The translations under genes and the position numbers were made by a program. Shown here one piece after another: positions 1 through 9,000 of a DNA stretch of 64,000 nucleotides; the stretch's first letter is position 1, and every line of letters starts with the position of its first letter. Source of the DNA: Actinomadura nitritigenes (GTDB lineage Bacteria; Actinomycetota; Actinomycetes; Streptosporangiales; Streptosporangiaceae); the NCBI RefSeq assembly GCF_017573545.1, contig NZ_JAGEOK010000004.1, positions 186,001-250,000 on the forward strand, read 5' to 3'. Below the pieces are notes generated by a model, which saw nothing but the letters and a program-made list of their open reading frames with translations, was not told the DNA's origin and ran no database searches.

Positions 1-1088
1 ATCTGCCAATCGGAGATTTGCAGCGCCGGCGAGAGCCAGCGGGCGTCCTCGTCAGAGGACGCGTCGCCACGCCGGCGCGGACGCGGGATCACGTGAACAG
101 AACGCGCCGCCAGGGCGCGATGGTGGATCCGGCTGGAATGCGCGGAACGAATGGTCTCGGCGAGCTGCCGGACCAGGGCCATACGGTCGAGGATGCTCAG
201 CTTGTCGCCATAGCGGACGAGGTACTCGTCCAGCCGCAGCGTGTCGGGGTGGAAGTCGAAGATCAGAGCCGGACCGGCGGAATGGCCGGACGGGTCGTAC
301 TGCCTGAGCTGGATGACACCCGGGTGGTGGAACCTCTGCAGGACAGCGGCTTCCCGGCGAGCGGCGTTCTCCACCGAACGGCGGATGGTTGCGTCGGCGC
401 CGCGTTCGCTCAGATAGATACGGACCCGCGCCATCTCGTGCAGGTCACTGTGCCGGGCTAGGTAGTCGGCCCAGGTCGGGCCTGTGTCGAACGCGGTCTT
501 CTCCAGCAGGTACGGACCAACCTTGAACTCCGCCTCGCTGCGGCGGATACCGACCCGCTCCAGCGCGGTCTTGATCGCCCGGGAGCGGGGACCAGTGATC
601 CGCCGGCGCTCGTCGTTCGGCGGCTGGCGAAGCATCTGCATGAGCTCGGCGATGGTGTGGACGCTGTGCCGGTCTCCCGTCGGGAGCTGGACTCGCAGCG
701 AGGAGTCGGTGAAGCAGACACTGGCGCCCACCCACACACGTTCCCCGTTTTGGCCCAACAGCCCAGCAAGCTCCTTGGCCTTCTGGTTCACCAGATGCAG
801 CGGATTGCCGTGCGGAATGCGCCGACCGTTCGGCGCCATCTGTACCCAGGTGCCGTTCTCGGTGGTCAGACGGCCATGCCAGTTCTTCAGCTCGATCATG
901 TGGACGCCACCGGGTGTGACCACCAGCAGGTCCACCTCACGGATATGACCGGTGTGAGCAGTGAACGTGAAGTTCGACCAGGCACGCCACGGGTCGGCAT
1001 CCGGCAGCTGCTCACGGATCGCCTGGAGGCCGCGCCGCTCGTGCTCGAACTCGGACTCCGTAACCGTCGTCCACCGACCTTCGAGCAT
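1..1088 (-). CDS. PglW-like NERD domain / protein kinase, N-terminal part (runs off left edge)
   Basis: Reverse-strand reading frame open from an ATG at 1088 to the window edge (about 362 residues), so it has no stop here. The N-terminus is a NERD (nuclease-related) domain: EVDLLVV at residues 51-57 and IELKNWHG at 65-72, giving the D53 and E66-x-K68 pattern of the PD-(D/E)XK-like fold. Residues about 220-362 begin a Ser/Thr-kinase-like domain, with HHPGVIQL and a catalytic-loop equivalent HRALAARSV in place of HRDLKPxN. Domain order and wording (for example RWL-SPALQISDWQ near the edge) match PglW, the kinase of type 2 BREX (Pgl) phage-defence systems, as I remember that family. It is divergent from the PLD-protein operon starting at 1298. 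None of PglX, PglY or PglZ is in the window, so it may belong to another system. Family assignment is firm; system membership is inference. Confidence 0.8.
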   Translation of the reverse strand, partial: MLEGRWTTVTESEFEHERRGLQAIREQLPDADPWRAWSNFTFTAHTGHIREVDLLVVTPGGVHMIELKNWHGRLTTENGTWVQMAPNGRRIPHGNPLHLVNQKAKELAGLLGQNGERVWVGASVCFTDSSLRVQLPTGDRHSVHTIAELMQMLRQPPNDERRRITGPRSRAIKTALERVGIRRSEAEFKVGPYLLEKTAFDTGPTWADYLARHSDLHEMARVRIYLSERGADATIRRSVENAARREAAVLQRFHHPGVIQLRQYDPSGHSAGPALIFDFHPDTLRLDEYLVRYGDKLSILDRMALVRQLAETIRSAHSSRIHHRALAARSVHVIPRPRRRGDASSDEDARWLSPALQISDWQ

Positions 1089-1297
1089 CCCCAACCCCAC
1101 CCATCGACGCGTACCTCACCGGCCGCCCGCCTGACCACCGGTGGTCAGATGCTATAGCCGAACGCGGACATTCGGACGCCCCTCGAGGAGTTCTCGACTT
1201 ATCATCAGGGGAGACATCCATAGAAGCGGCCACGACCGACCTGAAGGAGGCATTGCCTCGTACCCCCGCAAGAAGTCCTGAGTAATGGCGGCGCGAC
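1089..1297. promoter_or_regulatory. Divergent intergenic region between PglW-like gene and the 584-aa gene
   Basis: 209 bp separate the two divergent starts, so promoters for both units should lie here. A strong Shine-Dalgarno-like AAGGAGG at 1244-1250 sits about 48 nt before the chosen ATG at 1298 and is not placed to serve it. It is followed by a TTG that could start a ten-codon leader peptide ending in TAA. I see no convincing -35/-10 pair. Confidence 0.3.
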
Positions 1298-3052
1298 ATG
1301 GCGAAACGGAAGTCCACGACATCTGACTGGGGTTGGGAGGACAGGACCGGTCCGGTCTGGGGCGCGCAGGCATATGACCCCAAGGGCGGACAGGATCACC
1401 TGGGTCTTGGCTCGGTGAGCTCCGACCGGATACTGCCGGCGTTGTCGCCGGGCATCAACGTGCTGACCATCCACCCGAGGTACTGGTCGTTCTACGCCTG
1501 GGTGCTGGCGACGTTCTGGAATCAGAATCATATCCCCCGGACAAGGGCGTCGTTCAGGAGCTTCTACCGGCCTCGTGAGGCACTCTTCTCGATGGCCTGT
1601 CATGTGTGCGAGGCTCCCGAGCACAACACGCTCGTCGGCAACATAGTGGGGTCGCGGCGCGTACAGGGTCTACGAAACGACCAGACCTTCGATCCAGAGT
1701 ACGACTACATCAAGGAGCCGCTCGGCGGTTACGGTCTGTACTATCGGTCGGCCATGGAGGCGATGGGGGTTCTGGTCATAGCCGGAACGGACAACGACTT
1801 CCCCTTCGATGCCCCGACTCCGGTTGGCAGGGCACTTGCTGCAGCCTATGGGCGGACTGTCGAGAAGACGCCTCTTGGTGAAATGATGGCAGCTGACAAG
1901 ATACCTGAACGCGTTTCGCGTCAAAATGTCATCGCCTTCGCCAACGCAGCCTGCCTATGCCGACTCCGTGTTGCCGAGAACTTTGATCTTCCCCTCGTGC
2001 GGGATTTGTTCCTACACGTCGGTCACGGTAACGAGCCTGCAGCTCGCCGGGAAACACTAAGGTTCGTCCTCGATCTCAGTCAGAGTTCGCAGGCGGTCGG
2101 AATCGAGCCGGATGAGTTCCGCCAGCTCGCCTTCTATCGCGAGCTAGGAGGTGCAACGTACGAGCCGCGGGAGGACTTGGCCGTCGTCGCTCGCCGCTGG
2201 CGGCTCTATCAGGCACGCGAGTACTTTTCCTTCGCGTTCAACCGCCTCTTTGGCTGGGTGACCCGCACGGGGTTGGACGAGTCCGAGGATGGACTCTCAC
2301 CGGCCCCCATCGGCCGGCTCTGGGAGATAGTCGATCGGGCCCTCGACGAGAGCAGGTTCGTTAGCGAGTGCGATCTTGGCGACAACGTGGTGGACACGAC
2401 CACGACAGCGGCATCGTTCGCCGACCTGCTGGCCAAGCACGTTGACCTCAGTCCTGGCGTCAACGCCATCTGGCCGCGAAACGCCGGCGTCGACGAACAC
2501 GCACTCTACGAGCGGTGCACCTCTCAGGTCGACGATGCCGAGACCCTGGTGGCGATGCTGGCCGTCCTCCTGCTCCTCTACCGCCGACTCGGCACGCCAG
2601 GAAGGGTGGCCGACCTCGAATCGGACTGGAACATCCTCCGAAGTGGTGAATCGCTGCGGATCGGGATGCTCGGCTTCTTCACCCAGCTCCACAAAAAGGT
2701 TCTTGCCGGAGTCACCCTGTCCGGCCTCGCACGCTGGGTCATCAAGTACCACGTGATCATCCAGCACGAACGGGTCGCGACGTCCAAGCTCCCGTATGAC
2801 ACCTTCCGAGTACGGCGATCTGGCGAGCAGCTGCGGTTCTTTGTTCAAGAGGCGCCGGCGGCCTTCAACGACAGCCGGTTTCTTGCGCTGAGCACGACCG
2901 TTCACGAGCTAGGGCTGGTGAGTCCCCTGCGAGATGCAGACCGCAGGTTGACGGCACCCGGCCGTGAACTGCTCGTGCAAGGGGACCTCGAAGCAGGGGA
3001 CATGGAAGCGGCTGCGGCTGCCTTCGAGCCCCCGCGGGAGGATCCCAAGTGA
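1298..3052 (+). CDS. Uncharacterised 584-aa protein paired with PLD-fold protein
   Basis: I do not recognise a catalogued domain with confidence. The N-terminus (WGWEDRTG, then LGLGSVSSDRILPALSPG and PRYWSFYAWVL, residues about 10-70) resembles in layout the start of DUF6361-type proteins, which are also found near PLD-domain proteins; this is a weak, remembered similarity. The rest is mostly helical, without signal peptide, membrane segment or nucleotide-binding motif. Its stop overlaps the start of the PLD gene by four bases (GTGA), which shows translational coupling and a shared function. Start: ATG at 1298, no strong ribosome site directly ahead. Codon use is less GC-biased than in the right half of the window, in keeping with horizontal origin. 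Divergence from a PglW-like kinase suggests a defence role, which is inference from context only. Confidence 0.75.
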   Translation: MAKRKSTTSDWGWEDRTGPVWGAQAYDPKGGQDHLGLGSVSSDRILPALSPGINVLTIHPRYWSFYAWVLATFWNQNHIPRTRASFRSFYRPREALFSMACHVCEAPEHNTLVGNIVGSRRVQGLRNDQTFDPEYDYIKEPLGGYGLYYRSAMEAMGVLVIAGTDNDFPFDAPTPVGRALAAAYGRTVEKTPLGEMMAADKIPERVSRQNVIAFANAACLCRLRVAENFDLPLVRDLFLHVGHGNEPAARRETLRFVLDLSQSSQAVGIEPDEFRQLAFYRELGGATYEPREDLAVVARRWRLYQAREYFSFAFNRLFGWVTRTGLDESEDGLSPAPIGRLWEIVDRALDESRFVSECDLGDNVVDTTTTAASFADLLAKHVDLSPGVNAIWPRNAGVDEHALYERCTSQVDDAETLVAMLAVLLLLYRRLGTPGRVADLESDWNILRSGESLRIGMLGFFTQLHKKVLAGVTLSGLARWVIKYHVIIQHERVATSKLPYDTFRVRRSGEQLRFFVQEAPAAFNDSRFLALSTTVHELGLVSPLRDADRRLTAPGRELLVQGDLEAGDMEAAAAAFEPPREDPK

Positions 3053-5790
3053 CCGAGCCGGCCGTCCCGGCACAACTCGTCGTGCCGGAACTTCTCCAAG
3101 GGCAATGGTCGAGTCTGGTCATCCTGACCTTCGGGGCCGAGCTCGGATTCTTCGAGACCAGCCTTCTCGGCCAGCTCTCGCAAGTTCCCCTCCGGGTGAT
3201 CCTCGCCGATGGCGAGCAACTCGGAGCCAAGCTCGCGGAGGCCACTACCACCGGTCAGCGTTGGAGGCGGGCCAACCGAACGTACGTTGCCGGGCCGATC
3301 CGGCATCAGCGGTCTGCACATGCCAAGGTCATCATGCTGGCCGCAGAGCGCAAGGGACTGCTGGTCGTCGGTTCCGGAAACCTCGGTCACGACGGATACG
3401 CGTCGCCCGGGGAACTCTGGAGCATCTTCCGCTATCACGACGAAAGCCCCGGCCACCTTTCGGAGTTCGTGGCGGCGCGATCACTCATCGATGGCATGGC
3501 TGGGCGCGGCCTCCTGGATCCCCCGGTCGTGGAGTTACTGGGAGACGTCTGGGGAACGGCCCCTTGGATTCCGGCTACAGGAGTCGCCGACACCCTCATA
3601 CGGCACAACCTCGATCAGTCCTTGATCGACCAGCTCGCTGACAAAGTCACCTGGCCAGTCCACGAACTCGTCGCTTACGCCCCCTTCCACGATCCCGAGT
3701 GTGCGGCCCTTGCCGAGCTGATCACGAGGTTCTCCCCCGCAAAGGTGACCGCCCTCGTGAGCAAGGGGACCTCCGTCGAGCCCGAGCACTTGAACTCGGT
3801 TCTGTCGAGAGTGCCAACCGCATCCACGGAGGTCATCGCCGTAGAGGGGCACCCCACGACGTACGTCCATGCGAAGTGGGTCCACCTAATCGGCCAGGAC
3901 AGAGAGGCGCTCCTGAGTGGATCGGCCAACTTGTCACGCTCAGCCCTGCTCCACTCCGCCGAGACAGGGAACATCGAGGTCGGCCTGATACGCGAGGGCG
4001 CAACGGGAGGCTTCACCTCTCTCTACGAGCATCTGCTCCGAACGCCCGTCGCGGATACCGGAGAGCTTGGGCTCCGCATCCAACCTTCTACCGAGGAGGA
4101 GATCGGGCGGCCAGACCATCCGGTCCTGTTGTGGAGTCGGCTGGACGGCAAGGCACTCACCCTGGTCTTCAACCACGAGGTCGAGGCTGGAGTGGAGCTG
4201 TCGGCGACCATCGGCGGCGTAGTGCTTGAGTACGCCTCAGTCCAGACCGACGGTACATTCGTGGTGCTGCAGCTCACCGCTGAGTCGGCTGCCGTGGTGG
4301 CGGAAGGCGGAGCCGTCGAGGTCCGTCTCGGCGACGATGAAGATGCCGCGAGCCACGCCTGGCCGTATCAACTCGCCCAGCTCCGGGGACGCTTGGAGAG
4401 AGCCGGGCGACGAGAACACTTGGCTAGGATCAGCCAGCTTCCAGACACTGAAACAGAACTGATCGAGCTCCTCCATGAATTGGAGCAGTCACTCATCATC
4501 GACGCCACCACGGCCTGGCGTGTGGCAAAGCCGACCGTGCCGCCGCCTGAGGCAGATGGCGAAGGCGTGTCGATCTCGTGGGACGACCTCGACTGGGACC
4601 GTGTCCGGCGGGACTCGCGATACACGGGCTACCTCTCGCGTGGCCGCGGTCCCGGGGCCGCGCCGTCCGACATCCAACTCATCCTCGCTGCAATCAGTGG
4701 CCGTCTCGGGAACCTCGGTGTCTTCCCCCCGACGCCTGATCGCGACGATGACGAATCGGATCTGGCGCGCGAGGGGGGCACCGAGTCTGCCGATGGCGCG
4801 GAGGAGCACGAAGATGAACTGGAAGATGAGCAGACAAGACGGACGCTCTCGATCAGCACGAAGGGTCGCATGGCCTGGAACCGGTTCATCAGGCGTTACG
4901 CCGTCGCCACGCGGGACAACAAGTTCGTCAAGGAAATGGGCCCATTGGTAACCGCGACGAACGCGGCCATCTTCAGTGTTCTGCTAGAACAGCTGTCGGA
5001 AAATGACTATGCGGACGCACATCGCATCATAGAAGCGCAACTGGCCGTATGGGAACTGCTATGGGGGTCGCCCGCGGGACGAGACGGAGTACTCGAACTT
5101 GCTGCTGATGACGAGAGAACAGAGATTGCAGCACGACTCTCGAAAGCAGAGGTTCAAGCTGCCGCAATGCGAGCAATGGTCCGCATCTACGATCACGACC
5201 TCGACGAGGCACTGAGTCACGCAATTCGCGATCAGGTGCGCCATTTGATCGTCGACCACGACTTCAGCCTCGACGAGCGACTTCTTCAGGCCCTCGATCC
5301 CCAAGGCAGCAGGACCCCGACCATGCTCGCCGTCCTCACGGAGATCGCGAATACCTCCAGCCAGCAAGAACAGGGAGACTACGTTCTTTCGCCCCTGGGT
5401 CTGTCACGCTTTGCCGCTACCTGGGAGGTCGCGGAGGTTCGACGCACACGCGCAGGTCAGATCACGACCTTGAAAGCGGGCGTCCTGGTCATCCGTGAGC
5501 ATGTGCCTGATCTCAGCAGCGACGACGTTCGAGCAGCACTTGGCCGATTGGCTGTAGCGCGCCGCCTCGCTGGCTTCGATTACTCCTATCTGCGCATCCG
5601 CTTCGAAGGCAACGGGCGGGATGTGGGGATCTGGGACGAAGGAGGTGACGACTGGAAGCTCCTCATCCAGGTCGGGGACGAAGAGAGCGACGGCGTCGCT
5701 CTCGATCCCCCCTGGCCGGACTGGTTGTTCGTCCTTGACGAACTTCGAGACTGGGCAGATGCACGCAGACCCACCCGGGTTGTCGCCTAG
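3049..5790 (+). CDS. Phospholipase D-superfamily protein, 913 aa, putative defence nuclease
   Basis: Two PLD half-sites are visible in the N-terminal third: H91-x-K93 followed by GSGN (108-111) and E122, and H274-x-K276 followed by GSAN (291-294) and E310. The Asp of the classical HxK(x)4D motif is not conserved at either site, but the HxK...GSxN...E pattern is the usual form in PLD-fold nucleases of restriction and defence loci. Residues about 570-610 form a strongly acidic Asp/Glu linker, and the remaining C-terminal part (about 620-913) is mainly helical with no domain I can name. GTG start at 3049 overlaps the preceding stop. It is the last gene of its two-gene unit; only 40 bp after its stop a decayed integrase fragment begins. 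Likely activity is phosphodiester cleavage of nucleic acid; the target is unknown. Confidence 0.75.
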   Translation: MTEPAVPAQLVVPELLQGQWSSLVILTFGAELGFFETSLLGQLSQVPLRVILADGEQLGAKLAEATTTGQRWRRANRTYVAGPIRHQRSAHAKVIMLAAERKGLLVVGSGNLGHDGYASPGELWSIFRYHDESPGHLSEFVAARSLIDGMAGRGLLDPPVVELLGDVWGTAPWIPATGVADTLIRHNLDQSLIDQLADKVTWPVHELVAYAPFHDPECAALAELITRFSPAKVTALVSKGTSVEPEHLNSVLSRVPTASTEVIAVEGHPTTYVHAKWVHLIGQDREALLSGSANLSRSALLHSAETGNIEVGLIREGATGGFTSLYEHLLRTPVADTGELGLRIQPSTEEEIGRPDHPVLLWSRLDGKALTLVFNHEVEAGVELSATIGGVVLEYASVQTDGTFVVLQLTAESAAVVAEGGAVEVRLGDDEDAASHAWPYQLAQLRGRLERAGRREHLARISQLPDTETELIELLHELEQSLIIDATTAWRVAKPTVPPPEADGEGVSISWDDLDWDRVRRDSRYTGYLSRGRGPGAAPSDIQLILAAISGRLGNLGVFPPTPDRDDDESDLAREGGTESADGAEEHEDELEDEQTRRTLSISTKGRMAWNRFIRRYAVATRDNKFVKEMGPLVTATNAAIFSVLLEQLSENDYADAHRIIEAQLAVWELLWGSPAGRDGVLELAADDERTEIAARLSKAEVQAAAMRAMVRIYDHDLDEALSHAIRDQVRHLIVDHDFSLDERLLQALDPQGSRTPTMLAVLTEIANTSSQQEQGDYVLSPLGLSRFAATWEVAEVRRTRAGQITTLKAGVLVIREHVPDLSSDDVRAALGRLAVARRLAGFDYSYLRIRFEGNGRDVGIWDEGGDDWKLLIQVGDEESDGVALDPPWPDWLFVLDELRDWADARRPTRVVA

Positions 5791-6092
5791 GTTGAGCCCC
5801 GGCGATAGGCGGCGAACGGCGGATAGGACCGAGGCCGGCCGCGGCGATAGCTGGGTTCCAGATGTTGCGGCGGAACCAGTCGTTGGGGATGTGACCATCT
5901 GTCTCGCGGACGCGGCGGGGACGGACGGCCTCAGACTTGTTCTTGAAGGCCAGGATGTCGCTCTCGATCGGAGATGCACGAGCACACGAGGCTGGTCCAC
6001 AACCCGCGAGCGCTTGGCTTTCGACGCCCCCGGCGGGGGGCACGCTGCGGGCGGCGTTGTCATCGTGCGGTCTCATGTGGTCGGCTGTTCCA
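5791..6092. other. Intergenic junction between two defence modules
   Basis: About 300 bp between the PLD gene and the STAND gene. It holds the integrase remnant described separately (5831-5944) and otherwise shows no gene, terminator or promoter that I can support. Open frames crossing it are by-products of that remnant. Confidence 0.5.
5831..5944 (-). pseudogene. Remnant of a tyrosine-integrase gene
   Basis: A stretch of about 38 codons on the reverse strand translates to KNKSEAVRPRRVRETDGH followed by IPNDWFRRNIWNPAIAAAGL. This is nearly the same as the segment just before the catalytic Arg box of the intact integrase at 23707-25071 (KDNPRPRRVRETDGH, IPNDWFRRKIWYPALAAAGL). Similarity is clear at DNA level over about 90 bp and stops abruptly on both sides; no other integrase motif survives. 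It is the scar of a related but not identical integrase (several substitutions), so it is not a recent duplication of the intact gene. Its place between two defence modules suggests that they arrived in separate insertions. Confidence 0.8.
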
Positions 6093-9000
6093 GTGAGCAT
6101 CGATCAGTTCTTCGGCTATGGGCCTAACGCTCCGTTTGCCACCAATGAGGTGTTCACGAACCGGGAAGCGCAGATCGAGCGGTGTCATCGCTGGTTGATC
6201 GAGCACTCCGCACGCGGGTGGCCCGTCCCGGCGCTGATGGACTTCCAGCGGCCGGCGGCCAACATCCTCGCGGTGGCTGGTGAGGGCGGCATCGGCAAGT
6301 CGACGCTGACGCGGCACGTTGCTGACCTCACGGTTCGGGGAGAGTTGGACGGGCTGCCGAAGAACCGGGCGTGCGCCGTTCTGGATTTCGCGGACCCCGA
6401 CACCTCCAGCTTCGAGTCGCTGCTGCTGCGCGTCCGGGCTGGGCTGGGGCGTCTGGCGCGTAGCTGGCCGGCGTTCGATGTCGCGTTGGCCCTCTATTGG
6501 GAGCGCAAGCATCCGGGTGAGTCGCTCGCTGCCTTTCTCGGTAAGGGGTCGGCGGACGGACGGCGTGCGGCGGACCAGGTCAGTGGGACTGTCGACCAAC
6601 TCCTCGGCGGGTTCGGCGCGATCAGCGTCACCTACCAGGTCCTGGACAAGCTCGGACGCACCGTCGCACAGAAGGCCAAGCTGAAGTCGCTGCGCAACGA
6701 GCTGCCCGCACTCGACCCCATCCTTGATGAGCCCGATCCCGACCGGATGCTCGGCTACATGCCCGTCCTGCTGTCGGCCGACCTGGAACGTGCCCGCGCC
6801 AAGAAGCCCGTGCTCGCGGTGTGCGTTCTCGACACGCTGGAGATCGTCCAAGGGTTGCCGTCCGAGCGCGGCGGCCTGGAAGACCTGGTGTCGCGGTTGG
6901 TCTACCTGATGCCGAACGTGGCGTTCCTGGCGGCCAGCCGACTGCCGCTCGGCTGGCACGACCCCGTCCGTTCCCTTGGACTGACCTACGGCGGCGCGCA
7001 CCGCTGGCCCGAACTCGCCGGGCCGGTCCAGGTAAGGCTGGACGGCTTCGACCCGGTGGCCGCGAACGAGTACCTGACGTCCCGGCTGACCGTGGAGGAC
7101 CGTCCCGCGATCGACGAGGCGGTGCGGGACCGGATGATCGCCGGATCCGCCGGGTCACCGCTGTACCTGGACCTGTCGGCGAGCCTGTACGCGCAGTACC
7201 TCGCGCGTGGCGAGACGCCACCACCGGAGGTGTTCGGGCTCGGGTTTCCCGAGCTGGTGCTACGGACGATGCGGGACCTGTCGGAAACCGACCGTGACCT
7301 GCTGCGTGCCGCCGCGCTGCTCGAAGCGTTCGATGCCGACCTGCTGCAATCGATGCTCCCGGGCATCCGCCGTCGGCGTATCGACGCGTTCATCTCGCGC
7401 CCGTTCGTCCGGCATGAGGAGTCGGTGTGGCCTGCGTACCGGCTGCACGAGAACCTGCGCCGAAGTGTCCTGGACTGTGACGCCCACACTCCCGATGGAT
7501 GGACGGCTGGCGAACGCCGGGAACATCTGGAGCGCGCCATCAGTCACCTGGCGAAGGTCGCGCTGTCGATCTGGGACGAGGAGGAGTCGGCCTCGCTGGC
7601 CGAGCGGAGCCGCCGGACCGTCGCCGCGTTCTTGCTGCTGTTGCGCGCTGCGATTGAGCACGGTGTTCTGCCGCCGGTGCTGGCTGACCTCGCCTATAGC
7701 CTGAGCGTCGCCGGCCATTGGCAGGTTTTGGCGTCCCTCCCTGCGCCGGACGCGGTACCCGAGCTGAGGCGGCTGTCCGCCGTCGCCCGGCTGACCACCC
7801 GCGGCGACCTCAACGCCGAGGACCGCTACCAGGCGATGCACGAGCTGGTCGGCGAGCACGCGACGCCGGAGTCCGCCGACCCGTTCGCCGACTACTACCG
7901 CTGGGAGCTGGGCACGCGCGCCCACGTCGCCGGACGGCTGGACGAAGCGATCGAGCACCTGACGGCGATCGCGGCCGACGGCTCGCTGATCGGTGCAAGC
8001 GCCCTGTTCGGCCTGGCCGACAATGCGCTACGCCGCGGCGACTACCGGCAGGTTGCCGACCTGATGGACAAGGCCACCGACGAGGGCCTCGACCGCATCC
8101 GTGTCGCCGACATGCTCGGCCACACATATATCCACAATGCTCGCTTCGCCGATGCCGCCCGTCTCTTCGAGACCACGCTGGAAGCCGCCCAGGCGGCGGG
8201 AACGCCGCTGTGGGAAGCCCGCGCTCTGCGGCATCTGGCCCTCGCGCTGATGTGGTACGACCCCGACCGCACCCTCGCCCTCGTCCCCCGGGCCCGCGAC
8301 CTCAACTCCGCCGTCGGGGAACTGATCGGTGTGGCGCAGTGCGACCTGGCCGCATCCATGGCCCACGCCCTGCGCGGCGAGCACGTTCAGGCCGCCGACC
8401 TCCTGGCCGCCGCAGCCCGTCAATACGAAGAGCTCGGCGCCACCGGTGAACTCACCCCCGCGGAAGCCATCCGGGTACTGCAGTACGCCGCCGACGGACG
8501 CATCGACCAAGCCACAGCCATCGCCACGCGCCTCGCCACGTCCGCCCAAGGCCCGCAACCCGAGAGCCTGCCCGTCTGGGTTCAAGTGACCAGCTGGTGG
8601 GCCGATCTTCCTGCCCTAGAGGACGCGGGCTTGCGTTTGCTGGACGGTACCGACACCGCCCAACAGCGCTGGAAAGAGCCCCTAGACCGGCTCCGGCGCC
8701 TGCACCGCAGTATGTGCGCACCGCTCGACGTGGCAGACCGAAAGGCATTCATTCCTACCGACCGGCTCCCCAACGACATCCTCGATCGCGCTGCACGGTC
8801 GGCGTCCACCTCGCCGGCTTTCGATGGGTCACCCGTCCAGCAAGCCGGCGACGACGGGATCATCATCGGGAAACGCACCGTCATCAAACTCCAGCACCGC
8901 GCCCACGAGCGCCTAGAAACCGCCCTGCACCTGGAACATCTCCGCACCGCGACTGGCGTCCCGGCGCCACGACTCCTCGACCACGGCACCGACCCCGGCG

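Noticed and set aside
1..5790. Complete BREX type 2 (Pgl) operon
   Set aside because: Only the PglW-like kinase is present; PglX, PglY and PglZ are not seen, and the neighbours are different.
5937..6092. N-terminal extension of the STAND protein from the ATG at 5937
   Set aside because: It starts inside the integrase remnant, is Ala/Pro/Arg-rich, and the family-like sequence begins only at about 6093.
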